DNA from: Otis tarda | Taxonomy: Eukaryota > Chordata > Aves > Otidiformes > Otididae | NCBI GenBank assembly: GCA_026413225.1 | Contig: CM048552.1 | Location: 197,748,053 to 197,812,052, forward strand | DNA length: 64,000 bases | Direction: 5' to 3' | In this document: in pieces, positions 49,566-59,484 of the stretch | How the letters are laid out: the number at the start of each line of letters is the position of its first letter | How positions within the stretch are numbered: position 1 is the first letter of the stretch | Program-made: the position numbers and the translations under genes | The notes under the pieces: generated by a model | Databases searched by the model: none | What the model was told of the DNA's origin: nothing | The model's input: the letters and a program-made list of their open reading frames with translations, nothing else

Positions 49566-50695
49566 TGTTGTAGTTCAGCCCTGATCGGGACCAAACTACG
49601 CAGTCTCTCTCTCACTCCCCCCACCCTCCGAGACAGTAGGGGGAGATAATATAAGAAAAATGGCTCGAGGTTTGAGATGAGGATGGGGAGAAATCCTTAA
49701 AATTACCGTCACGGGCAAAACAGACTCGACTTGGGGAAAAGTATTCATTTCTTTCTAAAACTAGCAGGAGAATGAGACAGAGAACAATATAACCTCCACC
49801 CACCCCTCCCTCTTCCCAGGCTTAACATTATCTCTACTACCTTTCCCCCCAAATGGGGGGAAGAGGGAATGGGGGTCGCGGTCAGTTCATCATGCATTGT
49901 TTTACACCGCTGCATCATCGTCGGGGGAAGAAGAACTCGCATTCCTCCCCTGCTTCTTTGTGGGGTCCCTCCCATGGGCCACAGTCCTTCGTGAAACTGC
50001 TCCGGCATGGGTCATCTCTTCCACGGGGTGCAGTCTCTCCCGAACAGCTGTCCCAGCAGGCCCTCCATGGGCCACAGCCTCCTTCAGGCATCCACCTGCT
50101 CCAGCATGGGGTCCTCCATGGGCTGCAGGTGAATCTCTGCCCCTCCGTGGACCTCCATGGGCTGCAGGGGGACAGCCTGCTCCACCATGGTCGTCACCAC
50201 AGGTGGCAGGGGAATCTTGGCCAGGAGCTGCATTACTCATCCCCCTCCTTCTTCACTGACCTGGGCGTCTGCAGCCCTTCCTCACAACAGGCTGGCAGAC
50301 ACCTCTCAGGATCTTTTTACATCTTGTTCACTTCTCATCTCCTCTCCACTTCTTGCAGCCAGGCCGGGCCGAGTTGGGCCCAGTCAGCTGCCCGGTGGGA
50401 AGCCAGAGGGTGAGGTCTGCAAGGCCCACAAGGCTCACGCCTCCCCGTCTCTGCACACGCTCAGCTGCTTCACATCTTCTTCCCTTTTTTTTTTTCCTGT
50501 TTTCCCCTACTTAAATATGTTATCGCAGAGGAGTTATCACGGGACATTCTGCTACCGATTGGCTTGGCCTTGGCCAGCAGCGGGTCCGCCCTAGGCCCGG
50601 CCGAGTCCACTAAACAAAGGGCAGTGACTTCTAGCAGTTTCCTACGGAAGCTAGCACCTTAGCCCCCGCCCCCCTCACTAAACAAAACCAGAACA
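49566..50695 (-). mobile_element. ERV solo LTR family A
   Basis: Minus-strand LTR of 1130 bp. The plus strand starts TGTTGTAGTTCAGCCCTGAT and ends acaaaaccagaaca. It is flanked by GAGAG on the left (49561-49565) and GAGGG on the right (50696-50700), a 5-bp duplication with one mismatch. It has the full-length family A layout: U5-like gctcgaggtttgagatga near 49662, a reversed poly(A) region near 49740, a GC-rich repetitive centre, and the conserved ttaaatatgttatcgcagag block near 50512. It carries more differences than the copies at 53501 and 62387, so it is probably older. Long frames in it (up to 186 codons) overlap in several phases and are not genes. Confidence 0.93.
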
Positions 50696-52745
50696 GAGGG
50701 TTACAGAGGAGTTAAAAAAAAAAAAAGAACAACCAAAAGCTCAGATTTTCGAAGGTGATTTACAAGCATATAATCCGAGTCTTCCTGAAAGGTCTACAAA
50801 TGTCTAGGACCTCTAAAGATCTAGGATTTTGACATTTGACTGATACTTCTGAAAAATGTGTGCATCATAACTATAAGGGAACAGACCTAGGTCTTTTGCT
50901 ACTAGTGGTGTTTTTTGCTTTGTGGTTAGCCATATTTTTCTTTTAAGAACTGTTAGGTGGCAGTACCTGAGGAAGAACAAGTCCTCTGGACAAACATGAA
51001 GATCACTGAAGTCCCATAGTCAAATAGTCATGGAAGACAAGAATACTGGTCAGTTAAAAAAGGTGTTAAAGGTTTGTAATTGTTAGATATTGCAAATTTA
51101 ACACCAGTACTGCATTGTTCAAAGCACACATATTAAAATATACTAAATTCAGCGATAACTCCCAAGGCCATAGTATGACAGACAGGAATTTGTCATGAAG
51201 TTGTGGTGACGCATTTGGGTTCTCCTGATGATATCCAGACACAAGGACAAGACAAGCCTTTCTGAAGAGACGGAGAGTAGGAGACAGAGGTGGGGCTTCT
51301 GGGAATTGATATTTAATTTGTTTCTCCACAATCAGACTTCTGTGCCATATATGAGCAAAGTGCTATTTGAAAAAAGTATTTTCCAATTACAGTAACTTAT
51401 TAAACTTTAATGAAAAATTATGCTTTATTTAACTGCTCCTATGAAGTTTATACCGCATTCATTCAAGGTAATTTATCTATTGTCTTCTTGATCTGGGAAA
51501 AGATTGCTCTGAAATTGCAGCATAGTTAATCTGAAAGAGACGTGATCAAAGCATTTCTTCTAATTGCTTTAAATGGACATGAGAAAACAATGAAGTCTCC
51601 TCCTCTTCTTTTAATATGTCATTTCAAGGATTTTTCTATACTGTTTTCCAGCTGATACGCATCTGCAACTCCAGTTAACAATTATATTAATTGCTGGCAA
51701 TCATTAAGAGGAGAACACACCTCTGTATTGCACACATATTGTTAGGCTCATCCCAGCTATCATCTAGCCATTTGAAAGGTGTGATCTGGTTTAAGCTAGT
51801 CATCAAGGCTTCCTCATTCTCTTCTGGAGAGAGGTGAGCAACTCTGAGAAGTGACTCATCCCATGGTAAGACAGGTCTTTGATTTTACTTGGTCTTTTTC
51901 TTTAGTTTTCCACAAAAGGTAATGGCACTTCAGCCAGGTGAGTTGAGTCAGAAGAGCTCCTACTTCAAAACACAGGAGGCTGTGGTAGGATCATGTACCC
52001 CGGTTTCCTGGGATCCTAAATCAGAGTCTGCCTTTGGAGCAAGACAGATCACCTGTGGGGAATGTAAACAGATTTCTATCTGACTTTAACTGGAAAAGAA
52101 CTGAAATGCATCCATCTTTGGGAATGTTTTAATTTCAACAGACTTACAAAATCTGAAGAAAATTGTTCCACCATGACTTTTAAAATGTGTAGCTTTAAAG
52201 ATGTAAAGGGATTGAAATTCAGGAGATTTAGATTCAGTTTCCAGCTTTTTGTCTGCGAGACTGGATGAGCAATGTCACCTCTGTGTTTTGTTGATCCTTC
52301 TCTCCTTGATCTGTGTTGTCCCCTCTTTGGTGATCTCCTCCATTGTGCTTGCACGAGGTACCACCACAGGGACACCAAAGCAGTAATAATACACATTTAT
52401 TAAGCCAGTCTGCTGCTACATTGTTTCATTTGTTATGCAGGCTGATAAATACTTCTCGATTTCACAACTTAATCAAGTACTAATTTAAAATAAACTTCAG
52501 TGTAATTCAGTACATTATTTCTTCATTAAATAAAAGCTATCGTTTTTATCCTGTCACCATTGCTGTTGTCTGAATATTTAGACTAAACTGGCTTTTCCTA
52601 CAGCATTTGCGTGAGCAACATTACAATACCTAGTGATTATTATGCATCCTTTATAGATTGAAATTATAGCCAACCTCTAAAGCACAGTAGGTGCTGGTGA
52701 GATAAGTGTGACTCTATCTATCTATTCGCAGCAATTAAAGAATTA
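50696..52745. other. unique non-coding interval
   Basis: AT-rich sequence without a recognisable gene. The stretch around 51620-51720 (agttaacaattatattaatt, gctggcaatcattaagagg) is repeat-free with clustered ATTA cores and might be conserved. Confidence 0.5.
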
Positions 52746-52886
52746 ACCTGCTGGAAAGCAGCTTGGCAGAGAACCTGACTGGACATGGACCTGAGCAACC
52801 TGCTGTGGGTCACCCTGCTTGCGCAGGGGCTTGGACTAGGTGATCTACAGAGGTCCCTTCCAGCCTCAGCTATTTTGTGATTCTTA
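52746..52886 (+). mobile_element. CR1 fragment with large internal deletion
   Basis: ttaacctgctggaaagcagc and ttggcagaga (52746-52772) match a mid-ORF2 CR1 segment. The sequence then jumps to the CR1 3' end: acatggacctgagcaacctg, tgcgcaggggcttggactag and gatctacagaggtcccttcc, ending ttttgtgattctt near 52886. The intervening several hundred bases of ORF2 are missing. Confidence 0.8.
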
Positions 52887-53500
52887 GTATCTCATCCACT
52901 ATAAATACAGTAGAAAAATGGTATATAAGCATTATTATATGGTGTTTATTATCACCACTGGGTATTTTACCTACACGTAGGCATAAGAGTTCTAAAGTAT
53001 CTGCCCATCTTGGTATTAGTTCCGTAACAGCCATAACAGAATACTTCTCAGAAACAGAATTAAGTTTTTTATCTGGAGGTTTTTCTCCAGGCTAAGGCTT
53101 AATAACAAGGTAAAATGGACGCAGGGAGAAGAGACGAAGCCTAATTTTTTATTTGTAGTTAATATTGTCGGCTCCCATTAAGCCTGTGAAGCAAATAAAA
53201 GCCCAATTAGAGATGGAATTCCCCTACTACAGGAGAAGCCATTAAACATAACCTCTAACTGTAAGAACTGATGCCAGTGCCTTGGAGATAATAATTATTT
53301 TTTAATTCTTTCTCTTATATTTCACTTGCCTAATACATGATTACATCACTAAAATAGGCTATTTCTTTCTTCTCATACATGAGTTTCCCTGCTTTCTCCT
53401 TCTACTCCACATCGGAATAATTCCACTACTAATATGTATTCACTCTGTACTACATCTACAAAGAGAAAGATAAGTCCCCTTTCTGAACATCAAGCAATAC
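52887..53500. other. unique interval containing a candidate conserved element
   Basis: No gene. The part at about 53100-53330 is listed as a possible conserved non-coding element. Confidence 0.5.
53100..53330. promoter_or_regulatory. candidate conserved non-coding element
   Basis: Repeat-free block with agcctaattttttatttgta, gttaatattgtcggctccca, agcccaattagagatggaat and gccattaaacataacctc. It has multiple TAAT/ATTA and CCAAT-like cores and a texture typical of deeply conserved enhancers. It sits directly left of a family A LTR. Conservation not testable here. Confidence 0.25.
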
Positions 53501-54644
53501 TGTCGTAGTTCAGCCCTGATCAGGACCAGACTACGCAGTCTCTCTCTCACTCCCCCCACCCTCCGAGAGAACAGGGAGAGAAAATATAAGGAAAAACGGC
53601 TCGAGGTTTGAGATAAGGACAGGGAGAAATCCTTAAAGTTACCGTCACGGGCAAAACAGACTCGACTTGGGGAAAATTATTCATTTATTACTACAAACAG
53701 CAGGATAATGAGACAGGGAACAAGATAACCTCCATCCACCCCTCCCTCTTCCCAAGCTTAACTTTATCTCTACTACCTTCCCCCCCCCGAGCAGCACAGG
53801 GGGGAAGAGGGAGCGGGGGTTGCAGTCAGTTCATCTCATCATACGTTGTTTCACGCCGCTGCTTCATGGTCAGGGGAAGAACTCCTCACATTCCTCCCCT
53901 GCTCCATCATGGGGTCCCTCCCACGGGCCACAGTCCTTCGTGGAACTGCTCCGGCGTGGGTCATCTCTTCCACGGAGTACAGTCTCTCCAGAACAGCTGT
54001 CCCAGCGGGCCCTCCACGGGCCACAGCCGCCTTCAGGCATCCACCTGCCCCGGTACGGGGTCCTTCACGGGCTCCAAGTGGATCTCTGCTCCTCCGTGGA
54101 CCTCCATGGGCTGCAGGGGGACAACCTGCTCCACCATGGTCGTCACCACAGGCTGCAGGGGAATCTTGGCCAGGAGCCGCATTACTCCTCCCCCTCCTTC
54201 TGAACTGACCTTGGCGTCTGCAGCCGTTCCTCACAACAGGGTGGTAGATGTCTCTCAGGATCTTTTTACATCTTATTCACTTCTCATCTCCTCTCCACTT
54301 CTTGCAGCCGGGCCGGGCCGAGTCGGGCCCAGTTGGCCGCCTGGCAAGAGGCCAGAGGGTGAGGCCTGCAAGGCCCAGGAAGCCTGCGCCTCCCCCTCTG
54401 CGCCTCTGCCCCTGCTCAGCTTCTTCACATCTTCTCTTCTCTTTTTTTTTCTGTTTTCCCCTTCTTAAATACGTTATCGCAGAGGCGTTATCACGGGACA
54501 TTCTGCTACCAATCCGCTCGACCTTGGCCAGCAGCAGGTCCGCCCTAGGCCTGGCCAAGTCCACTGAACAAAGGGGAGCGACTTCTAGCAGTTTCCTGCA
54601 GAAGCTACCACCTTAGGCCCCCCCTCACTAACAAAACCACGACA
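53501..54644 (-). mobile_element. ERV solo LTR family A, intact
   Basis: Minus-strand LTR of 1144 bp: plus strand starts TGTCGTAGTTCAGCCCTGAT and ends acaaaaccacgaca. It is bracketed by perfect AATAC duplications (53496-53500 and 54645-54649). TATA-like box at 54466-54471 (minus) and poly(A) signal at 53684-53689 (minus). It closely matches the 62387-63524 LTR along its whole length, differing for example at gactacgcag versus gactatgcag. No internal retroviral DNA is attached, so it is a solo LTR. The perfect TSD and close match to the right-hand provirus suggest a recent insertion. Confidence 0.95.
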
Positions 54645-56647
54645 AATACTAATGAAACTGTTATTTCCTTGAACTTCAAGAGATATTTAATTTCTCTTCA
54701 GGAGTAAAAAACCTGTGCTTTGTTCCACATGTACAGCTCTCACTGTAGTGACGGGGCTTTTAGTCACATAAAATTTAGCCCAAGGTAGATTCTGCCACCA
54801 GGAGATGACATGTCTTTTCATTTTTGCAGTAACACGCAGCCTATTGCAAGATTAAATACTTCTGAGAATATATATTTTGAATTCTGTTCAACACTGGACT
54901 TAGTATTTCTTATATTTCATTTAGGCTCTCAAATAAAGAATGAGTAGGTTTTGCATAGCTTTGGGCACAAGGGTAAATCACATGCATTCTGACTGTCCTC
55001 CAACTCAGCTTTGTCCCTGGATCGTTCCTGTGCACAAGCAGAAGTGATTTCTCTTCATGCCTCTGTGAGAATCCTCCCTGTTAATATAATTACCCGCCTC
55101 ACAGGTGAGGATGTGCCCTTTGTTCGCAGTCCTTTAATGCTCTCGTGTAAAAATGCATGTCTATATCTGCATATATATTTTATAACTTCAAAATGTCAAG
55201 ATAGACCCATAGTTCTGTGGCAAAGGAAGGTAAAACTAATATTGCTAGTGATTTCTGTGGTCTGATCCAACCCATTTCTCTGTGAAAGTGTCTCTCCACC
55301 CTCTTGGAGAGCCATGTGGACAGCAGGAACTCCATGCAGATGCATGAAGCTGTCTGACGCAACTGCACCTTTGCTTGCTGAAACTAATGGCAATGCAGCA
55401 AACCTGGCAATCAGGGTAGCTAGATTATCAGTTGCTTAATCTTGCCTCCGCTGAAGCCAAAACCAAAATTCATTTGGAGATGAAAGATTTTTTCACTTAT
55501 CTCTGTGGTTTTGCCTGTGGACCCATATAGACTGTTCGGGTTTACCCAGGCAAATGCTCTGACATCAACAATATATAAATTAAAGTCAGAAGGGGCCATC
55601 TTCTGTTCTCCTCTTTTCAAACCACGAGTCATAGGATTTTGCTGACTTCATGTATGTCTGATCCAGAGCACCATTTTTGAAAAAGCAATCAATCCCAATT
55701 TTCAAACATGTATAGAGGAGGACTCCACTGTAATCCCCAGGGAGCCATTCTTATGGTTAATTGCTCATGCATTTAACTTCAACTTCCACCTATTGGTTCC
55801 TCATTACATGTCTTTTTTCAACATAATGGGAAAAGTAGAAGGAACTGTCAAAGAACCCCATTATGACATTTCTGGAGGTATTAAAAATGATGATAAAATC
55901 TATCTAAAATGTCCTTCTTGGTAAATTGAGAGATTATTCCTTTATCAGTTTGGCAGCTTTTAGTCCACATAATACATGCCGTGTAGATATTGTGTGGTTA
56001 TATTTTGTTTAAAATGTCATGCAGTCTTAAGTCAGTTGGCTTACATAAGACTGCTGTTATTACACCAACACTAGTCTTTTTATCATCCAAACCTATAATC
56101 CTGTGAAAAAATTTCATTCAGCTGTTTCACCAAATCTGCTTTCTATAAATCCACACTGATATTCAAAGATTGCACTAACTTCTGTTGTTCTGTAGTAACT
56201 GTGTATAGGTTGCCCGTATTCTTATTTTTCTGGGGCTCAGTGTCAGCTAACAAGCTTGTAAGTGCACAGGTCATACTAGCACAACACTATTTCTCTGAAT
56301 GTCAAGACTTTTAAGGCCTTTTAATGTCCATGTTTCTTAAGGACTGAATCAAAAATCTCAGCATGAATGATCCTGAAAACTCCTGGGCTGGCTCCTTCAA
56401 GCTCTCATGTGCAGAGTTTGTTTAGGCAGATATGCTTAAATAAATTCATAATAACTACTGATTTTCACTTGTTGCTTTTGAAATAAATTTATTTTGTCAT
56501 CATTTGATATAAAGACTTTTTTTTTTTCTGGCCTGTGTAGAATGGAAACATATATGGAACACTTTTGCCTACTTTTTGTAATTGCCCAAGACTAAAATGA
56601 ATATATGGTACAGGAAGTTCACTTAATTGTCTTTGTGGATTCACTTC
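54645..56647. other. unique non-coding interval with a possible old LINE relic
   Basis: AT-rich sequence with no gene. About 56100-56290 on the minus strand resembles a very decayed LINE reverse-transcriptase segment (ctataaatccacactgatat, then tcagctaacaagcttgtaag), by pattern memory only. Confidence 0.4.
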
Positions 56648-57052
56648 TGTGATGGGTTGACCCTGGCTGGATCCTGGTGCCCACTAAAGTTGCTCTGTCA
56701 CTCCCCTCCTCAGCTGGACAGGGGAGTTTTAGAAAATACAATGAAAGGTTCATGGGTCGAGATAAAGACAGGGAGATCACTCAGCAATTACCGTCATGGG
56801 TAAAATAGACTTGACTCAGGAAAATTGATTTAATTTATGACTAATCAAATTAGAGTAGGGTACTGAGAAATAAAACCAAATCTTAAAACATCTTCCCCCT
56901 ACCCCTCCCTTCTTCCTGGGCTCAGCTTCACTCCCTAATTCTCTACCTCCTCCCCTCTACAAGAGCACAAGGGGATGGGGAATGAGGGTTGCGGTCAGTT
57001 CACCACACGCTGTCTCTGACACTCCTTCCTCCTCAGGGAGAGGACTCTTCCC

Positions 57053-57220
57053 CTGCTCCAGCATGGGGTCCCTCCCATGTGAGACAGTCCTCCATGAACT
57101 TCTCCAGCATGAGTCCGTCCCACGGGATGCAGTTCTTCACAAACTGCTCCAGTGTGGGTCCCTTCCATGGGATGCAGTCCCTCAGGAACAGACTGCTCCA
57201 GTGTGGGTCCTCTGTGGGGT
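57053..57220. repeat. tandem array of about 46-bp units inside the LTR
   Basis: ctgctccagcatggggtcc-type unit starts recur at about 57053, 57099, 57144 and 57193 (spacing 45-49 bp), each followed by a gggatgcagt/gagacagtcct-like block. Confidence 0.75.
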
Positions 57221-57361
57221 CACAGTCCTAGCCAGTAAACCTGCTCCAACGTGGGCTCCTCTCTCCATGGGGCCACAGCTCCTTCCAGGAGCCTGCCCCA
57301 GCGGAGGCCCTCCATGGGCCACAGCCTCCTTCGGGCATCTGCCTGCAGTAGTGTGGGGTCC

Positions 57362-57465
57362 TCCACGGGCTGCAGGTGGATCTCTGCTCCTCTGTGGGCC
57401 TCCACGGGCTGCAGGTGGATCTCTGCTTGTCCGTGGGCCTCCATGGGCTGTAGGGGCACAGCTGG
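57362..57465. repeat. tandem array of 39-bp units inside the LTR
   Basis: tccacgggctgcaggtggat units start at 57362 and 57401, with a third diverged unit at 57440; spacing is exactly 39 bp. Because 39 is divisible by three, the array keeps frames open and produces repetitive pseudo-proteins. Confidence 0.8.
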
Positions 57466-57811
57466 CCTCACCATGGGCTGCACCACGGGCTGCAGGGGAA
57501 TCTCTGCTCTGGTGCCTGGAGCACCTCCTCCTCCCCTGCTTCAGTGATCTAAACTGAACAGCTGCTGAGCTGTTTCTGTCACATGTTCTCATTCCTCTTT
57601 CTGTCTGCAGTTACTGTTGTGCAGGTTTTATTTCTCCTTCTTAACTATGTTATCGCAGAGGCACTACCACCATTTCTGATGGGCTCGGCCTTGGCCAGCA
57701 GCGGGTCCATCATGGAGCCGGCTGGCGTTGGCTCCATTGGACATGGGGGAAGCTTCTAGCAGCTTCTCACCGAAGCCACCCTGTAGCCTCTCTGCTACCA
57801 AAACCTTGCCA

Positions 57812-59384
57812 TGCAAACCCCATACAGCTTTCCTTTTTAATTTTCTTAAATTTCTACTTTTTAATCTGTTATTATGAGAAAACATATAATAATATTCACA
57901 TTGCTACTATTGTCCCTGCTTTACTTTCTCTTTAAGCCAGGCTGATTTGCTAATCAGACAAGCCTTATTTTTCATTCATGTCTTTTTACTTAAATTCATT
58001 CTCATAACCAATTCAGTGCATAACAATCTTTGTGCCCTTTCAAGCTGCCAAGTTTAGTGGTCAAGGCATTTGCTCTAAGAACTGTAATCAATGCACAAGC
58101 ACTTTTTCTGGAGCAGCCACTCCAATTGGAGCAACCTTTTCTATAATCAGTTTTATTTTCTGTGTCAAGATGAAGCCTAATATAGATTTTTTCCACATTT
58201 TGCACTAGCTAGGAAAGTGAAATACATATTTTTAGAAATCTTAGGCATCACTTAGTACTGGCAGCATAAAAAATTGAGCACATGTCACTCAAATCAAAGG
58301 GTCTATCAGAACACTTTATGAATTACAGTATTTTTAAAGGAGCTGCTGTGTAGCAGATACCAGCTATTGTCCTCTTACATCTGCTTTTTATAGTAGCATA
58401 TGAATTTCTAACTGAAAACTATTTGCTTCTGAGCCATCACAGCTAAGAGAACAGGCAGTGCCTTTTTTTGACACAAAGGGTGTAATTTATGTGACCAAAA
58501 ATAATATTGACCCTGTTTGCATCTGCTCTAGTTATTCCTATCTTGCCTCCTTTGTAGCTAGTCAGGCCACAGTATTTCATCCTAAATCTGAGGTGGGTGA
58601 GGGGAATCATGCCTTAAAAGCAGCTGTGTCTCTGCCCTTGGCCACTGAAGGAGCTGAATTTGGCAGAGAGGAATTTCACCTAGAGCATCATCCCTGTTTG
58701 GAGAGCTCGGTCCATCCCACCAAACCATGGCAGGATTTGTTTATAAAGCAGGTGTCTACCATGGAAATTACACTAGTATAACCGAGCCATACCAGGAGGG
58801 ATTTTTGCTGCTTTAACTTTACCGAGGTCGCTGAAGCACTAATTTCTGTGCAGGCACTGAAGATTTGGCAAGTTGTACTTTGGCACATGATGAAGTCCAG
58901 GCTTTTCCCAATACTGTAACTATGTCAGCATGGCCTGGTCTTTACAGGAGTTTTAGTTAGTAGAGTTTTAGGCTATGTCTTCACTGTTAAATAAGATGAG
59001 CTTTTGCTTTAGAAGATGTTAGTGAACAAGGACAGTCTACCATCATACAGGTGAACATTGAGTCCCTAGTCTTCTTTCTGGAAAACGGCTGGTTTTAACC
59101 AGAATTAATTAACTAACTCTATCTGAAATTTCTGTGATGAGAAGTCAGTTTGCAATTTTTATTGGTTTATCAGGTTGAGACAGAGAGTTAGCCTCTTCTA
59201 ATTATTTTCCACGGTAAAGATAATTGTTTCATTAGAAGAGGGTCCCTGTGTGCAGCTGGTTTGCAGAGGAGAGGGCTGGATGGGATGTGTCTGCTTTCTC
59301 CACTAGAAAAAGGGACAAGCAGATGTTACTGTCATCAGGAAAAACAATGCTGTGCCTATAAGGTGTCAGCAATCTGTATTACTG
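57812..59384. other. unique non-coding interval
   Basis: AT-rich; no gene or repeat recognised. Confidence 0.55.
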
Positions 59385-59484
59385 TGTTGGTTTTGTTTAG
59401 CAAAGGGAGGCTACAGTGACAGCTTCTGCAAGAAGCTGCTGGAAGTTCCCCCTTTTTCCGGTGGACTCGGGCGGGCCTAGTCCT
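59385..59484 (+). mobile_element. truncated LTR start, family A-like
   Basis: Plus-strand TGTTGGTTTTGTTTAGCAAA, cagcttctgcaagaagctgc, tggaagttccccctttttcc and ggtggactcgggcgggccta match the first 100 bp of family A LTRs in order. After about 59484 the similarity stops, so the rest of the LTR is deleted. It is opposite in orientation to the surrounding LTRs. Confidence 0.8.

Larger units (their letters stand above)
56648..57811 (-). mobile_element. divergent ERV LTR related to family A, with internal tandem repeats
   Basis: Plus strand starts TGTGATGGGTTGACCCTGGC and ends accaaaaccttgcca; reversed, the element begins TGGCAAGGTTTTGG. It shares the order of family A blocks: the ttaccgtcatgggtaaaata region, the gttgcggtcagttcaccaca region, the ctccatgggccacagcctcc region, ttaactatgttatcgcagag near 57640 and cttggccagcagcgggtcc near 57690. 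Most of the sequence differs, so it is a sister LTR subfamily. I find no matching 5-bp flanks (acttc left, tgcaa right). The centre holds two tandem arrays (57053-57220 and 57362-57465). Frames up to 191 codons inside are products of these repeats. Confidence 0.85.

Noticed and set aside
49853-50594. Open frames of 112-186 codons in the 49566 LTR
   Set aside because: They lie wholly within the LTR and overlap one another; no conserved retroviral or cellular domain.
53866-54468. 200-codon open frame, with overlapping frames on both strands, inside the 53501 LTR
   Set aside because: The same kind of frames recurs in all family A LTRs in several phases and both strands. It is a by-product of GC-rich repetitive LTR sequence and has no protein family signature.
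56982-57592. 191-codon plus-strand and 136-codon minus-strand frames
   Set aside because: Driven by the 39-bp and ~46-bp tandem units inside the LTR; repetitive W-G-P-P / A-H-G-G text is an artefact of the repeats.
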